Positions 43,405-50,947 of a DNA stretch of 64,000 nt are shown here, in pieces. The notes below the pieces were generated by a model. It had not been told where the DNA came from. It made no database searches and saw only the letters and a program-made list of their open reading frames with translations. Position numbers and translations under genes: made by a program. The DNA comes from Lachnospiraceae bacterium. GTDB lineage: Bacteria > Bacillota > Clostridia > Lachnospirales > Lachnospiraceae. Where the stretch lies: contig AP025573.1 of assembly GCA_022845895.1 (NCBI GenBank), positions 3,568,501 to 3,632,500 of the forward strand. The letters run 5' to 3'. Numbering within the stretch: the first letter of the stretch is position 1; every line of letters starts with the position of its first letter.

Positions 43405-44916
43405 TTGAACATACTGGCTTTTGACCTGGGCGCAAGCGGAGGCAAGCTCTTCCTTGCAGCCGTAGGTAACGGCAAGGCATCTATTCAGAATATCCACAGG
43501 TTCGACAATGTATCATACCAGATTAACGGCAGCCTGTACTGGGATATCATCAACATCTACAAAGAGATGAACATCGGAATCAAAAAAGCGATAGAACTGA
43601 CGGACGACCATATCGATTCTTTTGCCATCGACTCTTTTTCCAATGATTTTGCGTTTATCGATGAAAAGGGAGCGCTGCTCACCCCGGTGCGCTGTTACAG
43701 GGACAAGCGTACCGAACGTCACGCCGCGAAGATATACGGACGGCTTTCCAAAGAACAGCTCTACCGCTTAAGCGGCAACCAGAATGCGCTCTTCAACACT
43801 TATATGCAGCTCGCCGCCATGTGCGAGGACGGCCACGGATACATATTGAAGAACGCATACAAGCTGCTCTTTATCCCCGACCTGCTCATCAATTTCCTGA
43901 CTGGAAAGACGATATCCGAATACACGCTGTCTTCCGTCAGCCAGTTGTATGATTTCAAGAAGGATGACTGGTGCCAGGAGATTCTGGACAGCTATTCCAT
44001 ACCCCGCAGCCTGTTCGGCACTTTGACTAAGCCGGGCACCCTGCTCGGACGCACGCAGGAAAGCTACAACAAATATATGGAGACGAAAGGATTTCCCGTA
44101 TCTGTCGTATGTGAACACGATACGGCTTCCGCATATCTCTCTTCTCCGGTCACGTCAGACTGCGCCCTCATAAGCTGCGGCACATGGGCGCTCATAGGTA
44201 CGGAACTGGATTCCTGCGTCATCACAGAGGAAGGCTACCGGGCGAACCTTGCCAACGAGGGCGGTTACAAAGGCCACCACCGCCTGCTCCGCAATGTGAT
44301 GAGCTCCTGGTTCATCCAGGAGACGAAGCGATATTATAAAGAGCACGGCCAGGACTATAGCTTTGAAGAACTAGGCCGGCTTGCCGAAGCCGCCAAGCCG
44401 TTCGGCTTCCTTTTTGACCCGGATGAGAACCTGTTCTACGAGCCAGGCAATATGCCAGTTAAAATACGGCAGTACTGTATGGACCACTATGGAACACGGC
44501 CAGAATCCACGGGCGAGATCATTCGCTGCATATATGAAAGCCTTGCGATGAAGTTCCGATGGACCATCGAGCAGCTGGAACATATCTCCGGCAAGGCACT
44601 CCCTGTCATCAATATGATGGGTGGGGGCGCCAAAGCATCCATGCTCTGCCAGTTCACTGCCAATGCGACGGGCCGCAAGGTTATCGCCGGTCCGGATGAG
44701 GCAACTGCCATCGGCAACATCACCGTACAGCTCATCGCTACAGGCGCTGCCGCTACGCTCAATGAGGCAAAAGATATCATGAGGCCGTCTTATCAGACGA
44801 AAGAATATACCCCTCAGAATACGGAGGAGTGGAATATGCATTATGAGGCATTTCTGAAACTGTCGAACGATTCAGAACCGGCGCCGCTGCGAGACGCCAG
44901 GGAGGAGCAAAGATGA
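43405..44916 (+). CDS. Rhamnulokinase-like FGGY kinase
   Basis: 503 residues. The ATPase-fold phosphate-1 loop is AFDLGASGGKLFL, close to rhamnulokinase; AIDSFSNDFAFID and GGGAKASMLCQFTANATGR are the FGGY C-terminal signature, with DEATAIGNI after it. The start is TTG 43405, with GGGAGGAGGG before it; no ATG is available nearby. It overlaps the aldolase gene by 4 bp (ATGA). It would phosphorylate a ketose such as L-rhamnulose before cleavage by the next gene product. No rhamnose isomerase is in the window. Confidence 0.9.
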   Translation: MNILAFDLGASGGKLFLAAVGNGKASIQNIHRFDNVSYQINGSLYWDIINIYKEMNIGIKKAIELTDDHIDSFAIDSFSNDFAFIDEKGALLTPVRCYRDKRTERHAAKIYGRLSKEQLYRLSGNQNALFNTYMQLAAMCEDGHGYILKNAYKLLFIPDLLINFLTGKTISEYTLSSVSQLYDFKKDDWCQEILDSYSIPRSLFGTLTKPGTLLGRTQESYNKYMETKGFPVSVVCEHDTASAYLSSPVTSDCALISCGTWALIGTELDSCVITEEGYRANLANEGGYKGHHRLLRNVMSSWFIQETKRYYKEHGQDYSFEELGRLAEAAKPFGFLFDPDENLFYEPGNMPVKIRQYCMDHYGTRPESTGEIIRCIYESLAMKFRWTIEQLEHISGKALPVINMMGGGAKASMLCQFTANATGRKVIAGPDEATAIGNITVQLIATGAAATLNEAKDIMRPSYQTKEYTPQNTEEWNMHYEAFLKLSNDSEPAPLRDAREEQR

Positions 44917-45725
44917 AACCTATATTAGAATCACCAATCATAACCGATATCTGTGATATGACGGCTAACATGTACCGTCTCGGATGGGACGAGAGGAACG
45001 GCGGAAATATAAGCTGTCTGCTGGACGAACAGGAGCTGGCAGATTATCTCGACCTTTCCAAGACCATCCGCAATATCCCGATAGATTTTGATGCCACCGA
45101 GCTTGCCGGACGCCTGTTTCTCGTGACAGGGACCGGAAAGTATTTCAAGAACGTTACCAAAGACCCGGAGGGGAATCTTGGAATCGTAAGAGTAGCTTCG
45201 AATGGCAGAGAGCTGGAACTGCTCTGGGGCTTTGAGGGCAATACGTTACCGACAAGCGAATTCCCTACTCATCTCATGAACCATATGGCAAGGCTGAAAG
45301 CAGATCCTGAACATAAGGTTGTCATGCACTGCCATCCGGCAAATACGATTGCCATGACCTTTGTACATTCCATCGATGACCGCGATTTCACCTGCACGCT
45401 CTGGCAGATGATTACCGAATGTATCGTCGTATTTCCGGACGGCATCGGCGTCGTACCATGGATGGTATCAGGAACGAATGACATCGGGGCGGCCACGGCC
45501 GAGAAGATTAAGGACTGCCGGCTCGTCGTCTGGGCACACCATGGCATCTTCGGCACAGGCAGGACGCTGGATGAAGCGTTCGGCCTCATAGAAACCGTGG
45601 AGAAAGCTGCTGAAATCTATATGAAGATCGCCCATCTGGAGCGAAAGAACGAGATACCGAAAGACCAGCTCAAAGCCCTCGCCGATACGTTCCACGCAGT
45701 ACCGAGGAAAGGCTGGCTTGACTAG
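44913..45725 (+). CDS. Rhamnulose-1-phosphate aldolase-like (RhaD) class II aldolase
   Basis: 270 residues, the length of RhaD. GNISCLL near the N-terminus, TGTGKYFKN, the Glu in TSEFPTHLMNH, zinc His pair in MHCHPANT and the later His in WAHHGIFGTG match the family. It cleaves L-rhamnulose-1-phosphate to dihydroxyacetone phosphate and lactaldehyde in known pathways. ATG 44913 overlaps the kinase stop. An AGGGAGGAG site lies within the end of the kinase gene. Confidence 0.92.
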   Translation: MKPILESPIITDICDMTANMYRLGWDERNGGNISCLLDEQELADYLDLSKTIRNIPIDFDATELAGRLFLVTGTGKYFKNVTKDPEGNLGIVRVASNGRELELLWGFEGNTLPTSEFPTHLMNHMARLKADPEHKVVMHCHPANTIAMTFVHSIDDRDFTCTLWQMITECIVVFPDGIGVVPWMVSGTNDIGAATAEKIKDCRLVVWAHHGIFGTGRTLDEAFGLIETVEKAAEIYMKIAHLERKNEIPKDQLKALADTFHAVPRKGWLD

Positions 45726-45747
45726 AACCTAAAAGGAGGACCCTATC

Positions 45748-46515
45748 ATGTATTTACAGGATATATTTGGATTAGACGGCAAAGTAGCCATCGTGACCGG
45801 AGGCGGGCGCGGCATCGGACAAGTCATCGCCTGCGGCCTTGCCAAGGCAGGAGCGGAAGTTGTAATCATCTCCCGGTCCGGCGCCAAAGAAACGGTGGAT
45901 ATGATTACGAAAGACGGCGGAAACGCTTACGAGCTCAGAGCCGATGTCACGGACGAGCCACAGGTGGAGCAGGCGCTTCGCTCCATTCTGGAACGTTCCG
46001 GCACCATCGATATTCTTTTCAACAATGCGGGAATCTGCATGCATCAGTCTACCATGGACGCAACCGTAGAGGAATTCCGCCAGGTCGTGGACACGAACCT
46101 GACTGGAGAATTTATCATGGCACGCGCTGTAGGGCGAATCATGATTGAACGGGGCATAAAGGGCAGCATCATCAACATGGCTTCTATGTCGGGGACCATC
46201 GTCAACATACCACAGTGGCAGTGTTCCTACAACGCCTCAAAAGCAGGAGTCATCCACCTGACCAAGTCACTGGCCGTAGAATGGGCACAATATGGCATCC
46301 GGGTCAATTCACTGAGCCCGGGCTACATCGCCACACCGATGTCTGTCGACCTGTCACCGCAGGAACTGATAGACGCATGGATACCGCTCATGCCACTTGG
46401 CCGGATGGGAAATCCTGAAGAGCTGATACCGCCGGTGCTTTATCTTGCGTCGGACGCCTCAGGCTACACGACAGGAAGCGATCTCATTGTAGACGGAGCC
46501 TATTCCTGCCAGTAA
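45748..46515 (+). CDS. SDR-family oxidoreductase
   Basis: 255 residues. TGGGRGIG cofactor loop, NNAGIC, catalytic Ser in MASMSG and Tyr-Lys in YNASKAG, and GSDLIVDGAYS at the end. Similar to gluconate 5-dehydrogenase and related sugar SDRs. AAAGGAGG before ATG 45748. Last gene of the plus-strand operon; the transcript then runs into element A1. Confidence 0.9.
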   Translation: MYLQDIFGLDGKVAIVTGGGRGIGQVIACGLAKAGAEVVIISRSGAKETVDMITKDGGNAYELRADVTDEPQVEQALRSILERSGTIDILFNNAGICMHQSTMDATVEEFRQVVDTNLTGEFIMARAVGRIMIERGIKGSIINMASMSGTIVNIPQWQCSYNASKAGVIHLTKSLAVEWAQYGIRVNSLSPGYIATPMSVDLSPQELIDAWIPLMPLGRMGNPEELIPPVLYLASDASGYTTGSDLIVDGAYSCQ

Positions 46516-46522
46516 ATGTGGG

Positions 46523-46737
46523 GTTAAGTAAAGTGGCTGCGGGCGGGGAGCCGGGTGGGAGATGCTCCGATGCGTCTGAGGCTCCGACTATTTCACGTAT
46601 CCCTAACCCTGCGGAATGTGCGCCGACAGCGGCTTACATCCCGCAGGATAAGGGCTACGGAAAGGATTCTCCGCCTCTCCCGCTTGCACCTGCGCATCTC
46701 CCACCCGGCTCCCTGTCCGCTATCTACTTCACTTAAC
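46523..46737. repeat. Palindromic element A1 (215 bp, long terminal inverted repeats)
   Basis: Outer ends GTTAAGT (46523) and ACTTAAC (to 46737). About 43 bp at each end are imperfectly inverted, including a 20-bp perfect arm ending in GGGTGGGAGATGC. An inner helix pairs CCCTAACCCTGCGG (46601-46614) with CCGCAGGATAAGGG (46641-46654) around a small CGCCGACAGCGGC hairpin. A2 at 47121-47329 is the same element in the opposite direction. A 72-codon open frame runs through it but probably reflects the repeat, not a gene. Confidence 0.8.
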
Positions 46738-46739
46738 AA

Positions 46740-47120
46740 GGGCGAGTGCGGCTATGTGACGTTACTGGCCAGCGGATGAACGCTGGCTGCGTCAGTTGAG
46801 TGATAAAATATCGCAAGCTTAATGTGAATAACACAAAGAGCAGATGAATGATAAGAGTTTTGCTAGTCCAGATGAATCAGGCTAGCGAATTTGTTCGTTG
46901 TTAATATTTGCGGCGAGGCCTACACGCCGTTGCTGCAAGAAGAGCCGGAACCAGGCAGGGGATGTCATCTCATACACATCCCCGTACCTGATTCCGGCTC
47001 TTCTTCATTATATTATTACCAGCCAAGTTTTTCAGCTTGCTTTGTCCTTTATCACTATGTTTACACAGTCAAAGTCCTTCCATCAGCAAACCACGTCACA
47101 CAGCCACCCCCGCCCATGCC
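46740..47120. repeat. Palindromic element B1 (381 bp) between A1 and A2
   Basis: Ends are an imperfect 22-bp inverted repeat: 46740-46761 (GGGCGAGTGCGG..) and 47094-47115. It contains hairpins TGGCCAGCG..CGCTGGC (about 46767-46788) and a TTGCGGCG..CGTTGCTGCAA stem. It shares blocks in the same order with B2 (48434-48599), but is longer by about 200 bp in the middle. No gene is visible in it. Confidence 0.7.
46937..47005. other. Long hairpin inside B1
   Basis: AAGAAGAGCCGGAA at 46937-46950 pairs with TTCCGGCTCTTCTT (46992-47005), and the stem goes on through CAGG/CCTG and GGGGATGT/ACATCCCC, giving roughly 28-30 bp with small bulges and a 7-nt loop. No clear T-run follows on either strand. It is absent from B2. 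Confidence 0.8.
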
Positions 47121-47329
47121 AGTAAAGTAGATAGCCGCTGGGGAGGTATGGGACAGATGCGAAGGTCTAAGCGGAAGGGACGGAGAATCCTCACCAGATT
47201 CCTTGGCTTGTGGGGTGAGAGCCGCAATCGGCGAACATTCCACAAGCTTAGGAATCTGTGTGATAGTCGCAGTTCCCGGACGCATCGGAGCATCTGCCCC
47301 ATACCTCCCCAGCGGCGTCCACTTCACTA
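47121..47329. repeat. Palindromic element A2 (209 bp), inverted relative to A1
   Basis: End arms 47121-47160 and 47290-47329 are inverted over about 40 bp (GCCGCTGGGGAGGTATGGG in both). Inner helix CCTTGGCTTGTGG (47201-47213) with CCACAAGCTTAGG (47240-47252), closing a GCCG-CAAT-CGGC hairpin. Compared with A1, the paired arms have changed together (CCTGCGG/CCGCAGG to CTTGTGG/CCACAAG, and AGCCGGGTGG to AGGTATGGGG with matching partners). Confidence 0.8.
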
Positions 47330-47469
47330 AACTCCCATTGAACAAAACAGCGATATGTGATATCATATGAGCACAATTCAAACATTCTGATTTTCTAATT
47401 TCATCTACGGCAGATCGCCGTACCTATCCGATGTTTGTAACAAATCTTTTATGCGAAGGAGGGATGCCT

Positions 47470-47502
47470 ATGGGGGCCGTTCTTTTGTTTTCCGTCTGTT
47501 AA
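47470..47502 (+). CDS. Possible 10-residue leader peptide upstream of rpn
   Basis: AAGGAGGG is 7 nt before ATG 47470, a better ribosome site than most genes here, but the frame encodes only MGAVLLFSVC before TAA. It ends 36 nt before the Rpn start. It could be a short leader or a remnant of an older gene start. Not supported by any similarity. Confidence 0.3.
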   Translation: MGAVLLFSVC

Positions 47503-47538
47503 CCGTGGATAAAGTATGATAAAATGAAGGAGAACCAT

Positions 47539-48420
47539 ATGAACAAAAGACAAAAGCTGATACCATTAAACAAACTGAACCTTACGGACCGTTTCCTTTT
47601 TGAGGAAGTCATGGAGGACCCCCTGGCCCACCAGGAGGCGCTCGGCATCATCCTGGGCAGGGATGTCCCGCTCCTTACGCAGAACGAGGCGGAGAAGGAG
47701 CTTCGGATTTCGCCGGAGGCCCGCTCCGTCCGCCTGGACATCTTCTCCATGGACGAGGACAGGGCCGTCTATAATACGGAGATGCAGAAGCAGCGCAGGG
47801 CAGACCTGTCCAGACGGAGCCGCTATTACCAGTCGCTCGTGGACATCTCCCTGCTGGAGCCCGGGATTCCGGACTACAGCCGGCTGAACGAGTCCTATCT
47901 CATCATGATCACGCCCTTCGACCTGTTCGGCTGCGGGAAGTACCGGTACACCTTCCGGGCCGTGTGCGAGGAAGAGCCGGGATGCGTCCTCGAAGACGGT
48001 GCGACCCGGATCTTCCTGAACACCCGTGGAACGAATGACGATGAGGTCTCACAGGAGCTGGCAGAGTTCCTGCACTACGTGGAGCATACGACGGACGAGG
48101 CGGCGGAACATGCCGGGAGCGAACGCATCCGCCGCATCCACGACCGGGTCCGGAAGGTACGCAACAGTGAAGAAGTCGGGGTGAAGTATATGCAGGCATG
48201 GGAAGAGAAATATTACGAGAAAGAAGAGGCGAGGAGAGAAGGACTGCAGGAAGGTTTTCAAGAAGGTTTACAGAAAGGCTTACAAAAAGGCTTACAGAAA
48301 GGCTTAAAAGACCTAGTCAAAAAGAAGCTCGAAAGAGGGAAGTCTGTTGAAGAAATCGCCGATGCCTTGGAAGAAAATGAGGATATGATTCTGGAACTTA
48401 TCAAGGAACTGGAAGTTTAA
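47539..48420 (+). CDS. Rpn-family recombination-promoting nuclease / PD-(D/E)XK transposase-like protein
   Basis: 293 residues. Early part NLTDRFLFEEVMEDPLAHQEAL is typical of PDDEXK_2 (Rpn) proteins. The nuclease core has Asp67 in VRLDIFSMD and Glu81-x-Gln83 in YNTEMQKQ. The C-terminus has a Gly-Leu-Gln-Lys/Glu repeat tail (12-bp units at 48241-48312) and a charged end (KSVEEIADALEENEDMILELI). ATG 47539 is chosen because AAGGAG lies 6 nt upstream; ATG 47524 lacks one. It is flanked by A2 on the left and B2 on the right. Known Rpn proteins are DNA nucleases linked with recombination and phage defence. Confidence 0.88.
   Translation: MNKRQKLIPLNKLNLTDRFLFEEVMEDPLAHQEALGIILGRDVPLLTQNEAEKELRISPEARSVRLDIFSMDEDRAVYNTEMQKQRRADLSRRSRYYQSLVDISLLEPGIPDYSRLNESYLIMITPFDLFGCGKYRYTFRAVCEEEPGCVLEDGATRIFLNTRGTNDDEVSQELAEFLHYVEHTTDEAAEHAGSERIRRIHDRVRKVRNSEEVGVKYMQAWEEKYYEKEEARREGLQEGFQEGLQKGLQKGLQKGLKDLVKKKLERGKSVEEIADALEENEDMILELIKELEV
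48190..48420 (+). CDS. Candidate internal in-frame product of rpn (RpnS-like antitoxin)
   Basis: An ATG at codon 218 of rpn (48190) lies 6 nt after GGGGTG and would give the last 76 residues, consisting of the repeat tail and the charged C-terminus, without the nuclease core. In E. coli, a small protein made from inside rpn genes inhibits the full-length nuclease. Here this is inferred from position and the GGGGTG site only. Confidence 0.35.
   Translation: MQAWEEKYYEKEEARREGLQEGFQEGLQKGLQKGLQKGLKDLVKKKLERGKSVEEIADALEENEDMILELIKELEV
48241..48312 (+). repeat. 12-bp tandem repeats in the rpn C-terminal region
   Basis: Six in-frame 12-bp units coding Gly-(Leu/Phe)-Gln-(Glu/Lys), with the last diverged. 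Units 4 and 5 are GGCTTACAAAAA and GGCTTACAGAAA. Repeat number can vary by slippage; such tails are usual in Rpn proteins. Confidence 0.85.
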
Positions 48421-48433
48421 GCAACGGAGCGGC

Positions 48434-48599
48434 GGGCGAGGGCGGCTGTGTTGCGTTACTGGCCAGCGGAAAAGCTGCTGGCCACGCAAACTGGTTGGCG
48501 TATATGGGCGTTGTTGAGCATTTGCAGCGAGGCGTGCATGCCGTTGCTGCAAGAAGCGCCGTTATATCAACCATTATTGTCACACAGCTACCCGTGCCA
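48434..48599. repeat. Palindromic element B2 (166 bp), short relative of B1
   Basis: Starts GGGCGAGGGCGGCTGTG, matching B1, and ends with TCACACAGCTACCCGTGCC, matching the B1 right end. Inside are TGGCCAGC..GCTGGCCA and TTGCAGC..GCTGCAA hairpins also seen in B1 (GCCGTTGCTGCAAGAAG is shared). B1 and B2 are direct copies on either side of A2 plus rpn. Confidence 0.75.
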
Positions 48600-48699
48600 G
48601 TGGTCGTGTAAGATAAAGTGTGTAATTAAGAAACTAATCTAATTGCACACTTTGTTTTATGTATAAGGTGTGCTATGCTCACAGAAAGGAAAAAGAAAG

Positions 48700-49956
48700 A
48701 TGAGTACAGCACTTATGGCAAGAAAAAAGAAGAACACCAAGGGTACCGAGATTGCCCAGGCAATTATGGAGCACTACCAGCCGAAGACGAAAGAAGATAT
48801 GCAGGAGGCACTTAAGGAAATCTTCGGCCCAATGTTCGAAACCATGCTCCAGGGAGAGCTGAAGGGGCATCTCGGTTACGAGGCGGGCGAGCATGGCTAC
48901 AAGGACACTGACAACAGAAGGAACGGCTATACCTCAAAACATGTAAAGACCTCTTATGGCCAGATTCCCGTTGATGTGCCCCGGGATCGTGACGGGAGCT
49001 TTGAACCCCAGCTGATTCCCAAGCGGACAAGGGATGTTTCGGGGATTGAGGATAAGGTGATATCCATGTATGCCAAAGGCCTGAGCCAGCGGGACATCTC
49101 GGACACGATTGAAGATATCTATGGCTTCTCCATCTCCCATGAAACGATCTCAGAGATTACCGATAAGGTATTGGACGAGCTGACGGAATGGCAGAACCGG
49201 CCTTTGAAAAAGTTCTATACATTCCTGTTCGTGGACTGCATGTATGTGACGATCCGCAAGGATTACGAGACAAAGAATTATGCAGTGTATGCGATCCTGG
49301 GCTATGATGTAAACGGGATCAAGGATGTGCTGGGCCTGTGGCTGAACGAGTCCGAAAGCAAGCATACCTGGATGCAGATATTTGATGAACTCAAGAACCG
49401 TGGGGTAGAGGATGTCCTGTTTATTTCCATGGATGGGGTTTCCGGCCTGGAAGAAGGGGCCAGGGCAATCTTTACAGACGTAACGGTACAAAGATGTATG
49501 GTACATCTGATCCGCAACTCCATCAAATACGTCCCAAGCAAGGACTACAAGACATATACCACACATTTAAGGAAGGTCTACGGAGCTGCCAGCCTAAAGG
49601 CAGCCGAGGGGGAGTTTGAAAGGTTCCGGCAAACCTGGAGCCAGTATCCGGGTGCCATTGATGTGTGGGAAAGGAACTGGGGGCATGTAGCGCAGCTGTT
49701 CCAGTACGGAAGTGCGGTGAGAAGGGTGATGTACACAACGAATGCGATAGAAAGCGTGAATTCAAGCTTTAGAAGAGTGACCCGGAAAGGTGCGTTTCCA
49801 CATGAAAATGCATTGCTGAAGCTGCTATATCTACGTGTTACGGAACTCTATAAAAAATGGAAGGGGCGTCCTGTACCAAACTGGGCGATGGTACGGAACC
49901 AGCTGTCGATGGACCCAAAAATGAATACACGGATGCAGAAATATGAGGATATCTAA
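48700..49956 (+). CDS. IS256-family (mutator-type) transposase
   Basis: 418 residues. DDE catalytic residues are visible: Asp in LFVDCMYVTI, Asp in FISMDGVSGLEEG, and Glu in YTTNAIESVNSSFRR. The GLSQRDISDTIEDIYG helix and the RCMVHLIRNS motif are typical of the family. ATG 48700 has AAAGGA 9 nt upstream; frame extends to ATG 48670 without a site. The gene is full length, so the element may still be active. Confidence 0.96.
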   Translation: MSTALMARKKKNTKGTEIAQAIMEHYQPKTKEDMQEALKEIFGPMFETMLQGELKGHLGYEAGEHGYKDTDNRRNGYTSKHVKTSYGQIPVDVPRDRDGSFEPQLIPKRTRDVSGIEDKVISMYAKGLSQRDISDTIEDIYGFSISHETISEITDKVLDELTEWQNRPLKKFYTFLFVDCMYVTIRKDYETKNYAVYAILGYDVNGIKDVLGLWLNESESKHTWMQIFDELKNRGVEDVLFISMDGVSGLEEGARAIFTDVTVQRCMVHLIRNSIKYVPSKDYKTYTTHLRKVYGAASLKAAEGEFERFRQTWSQYPGAIDVWERNWGHVAQLFQYGSAVRRVMYTTNAIESVNSSFRRVTRKGAFPHENALLKLLYLRVTELYKKWKGRPVPNWAMVRNQLSMDPKMNTRMQKYEDI

Positions 49957-50026
49957 ATGCAGATACCGGAATCCAGGGGACAGCCAGGCCTTCTTTTAGG
50001 AATGCATATGAGGACTTTGGACAAAA

Positions 50027-50057
50027 TGGCAGCTGAACCTATCAGATTCAGCTGCCA
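50027..50057 (-). terminator. Hairpin near the right end of the IS element
   Basis: TGGCAGCTGAA (50027-50037) and TTCAGCTGCCA (50047-50057) form an 11-bp stem. On the minus strand it is followed by TTTTG. It could stop transcription entering the element from the right. Confidence 0.5.
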
Positions 50058-50073
50058 AAATAAAATATAAAAT

Positions 50074-50946
50074 TTACACACTTAACTTGACAAAGTCGTG
50101 CCAGTAAAGCAGCCGCTCTATCTGCTCTAGGGTACAGCCGCACGCACCGAGGGGATTGGGCCTTTTGGCGTACTGTCCATGGAAATCGCTTCCGCCGGTT
50201 TCAAGCAGCCGATACTTCCCCGCCATCTCCCTGAGCCGCGCTCTGGCTGCTGCGGAATTTCTCGGATGCCATACTTCTACCCCTTGTATGAGGCCTCTGC
50301 GGGCAAAATCTTCTGCCAAATCAAATGAATCGAACTGTTCTGGATGTGCGATCACCGCGATACCGCCCACATCTTTGATGACCTCCGCCACCTTATCCAC
50401 AGATGGATAGCTGCTTCGCACGTAGCAGCTGCCGCGGGAGGAGATAAGCTCCTCCATCAGCGTCCCGATAGCGGTGTTTGTATAGCCGAGGTTGCAAAGC
50501 ACCTGCATGAGATGGCATTCATAGACTGCCCCGCTCTCACCAGACAGCTCCTCCACGTCTTCCACGGAAAATCCAGGATACAGCCTGCTGATTTTTCCTG
50601 CCATTTCAAGCTTTTGCCGCCGCCGTCTTGCAAGCGTCTCATCCAGAAAGCTCTGCAGGCCGGCTCCATCTTTCGGATAGTAGCAGAGTATGTGGACATT
50701 CCGGCCGGTTCTTTCGTCCCGCGCAGATATCTCCACTCCAGGTATGACCTTGACGCCTCCCGGCCTGACCAGCTTAAGCGCCTTGTCTGAACCTGCAAGC
50801 GTATCGTGGTCAGTAACCGAAATGTACGCAAGGCCGATGTGCTCTGCATAACCCAGTATATATTCTACAGATGCGGAGCCGTCGGAGCATACCGTATGCA
50901 CATGCAGATCACCGGCAATCCTTCCCTCATCGGTCTCTATCCTCAT
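50074..50946 (-). CDS. PHP-domain metal-dependent phosphoesterase, C-terminus rewritten by IS insertion
   Basis: 290 residues. DLHVHTVCSDGSA and SVTDHDTLAGSD near the N-terminus, PGVEISA, and HPEQF with a C-terminal GGSDFHG are the metal-binding motifs of the PHP family (3',5'-nucleotide phosphatase/RNase AM-like proteins). ATG 50946 lies 1 nt after the rpiB stop, so translation is probably coupled; ATG 50955 overlaps it. The last codons (FVKLSV and stop) come from the IS terminal repeat. Removing the element would give HWHG and a TAG instead. Confidence 0.88.
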   Translation of the reverse strand: MRIETDEGRIAGDLHVHTVCSDGSASVEYILGYAEHIGLAYISVTDHDTLAGSDKALKLVRPGGVKVIPGVEISARDERTGRNVHILCYYPKDGAGLQSFLDETLARRRRQKLEMAGKISRLYPGFSVEDVEELSGESGAVYECHLMQVLCNLGYTNTAIGTLMEELISSRGSCYVRSSYPSVDKVAEVIKDVGGIAVIAHPEQFDSFDLAEDFARRGLIQGVEVWHPRNSAAARARLREMAGKYRLLETGGSDFHGQYAKRPNPLGACGCTLEQIERLLYWHDFVKLSV

Positions 50947-50947
50947 G

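Larger units (their letters stand above)
48609..50094 (+). mobile_element. IS256-family insertion sequence
   Basis: About 1.49 kb. Imperfect terminal inverted repeats: 48607-48625 (TGTAAGATAAAGTGTGTAA) and the complement of 50074-50092, 15 of 19 matching. GTCGTG occurs at both borders (48603-48608 and 50095-50100), a probable part of the target duplication. It carries one transposase gene and a hairpin near its right end. It sits against B2 and in the 3' end of the PHP gene. The exact ends are uncertain by a few bases. Confidence 0.8.

Noticed and set aside
40964-46515. Complete rhamnose operon
   Set aside because: Rhamnulokinase-like and RhaD-like genes are present, but no rhamnose isomerase or mutarotase, and a PfkB kinase and second aldolase are added. 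The substrate is left open.
46518-46736. 72-codon open frame through A1, with a similar frame at 47061-47381 (minus) through A2
   Set aside because: Both encode similar Pro/Ser-rich peptides, but the frames follow the repeat element. Differences track base pairing of the arms rather than codon positions, and no ribosome site is convincing. Treated as repeat sequence.
46740-48599. CRISPR array or phage-type att sites
   Set aside because: Repeats are palindromic elements of 166-381 bp with only two copies each, without regular spacers, cas genes or integrase.
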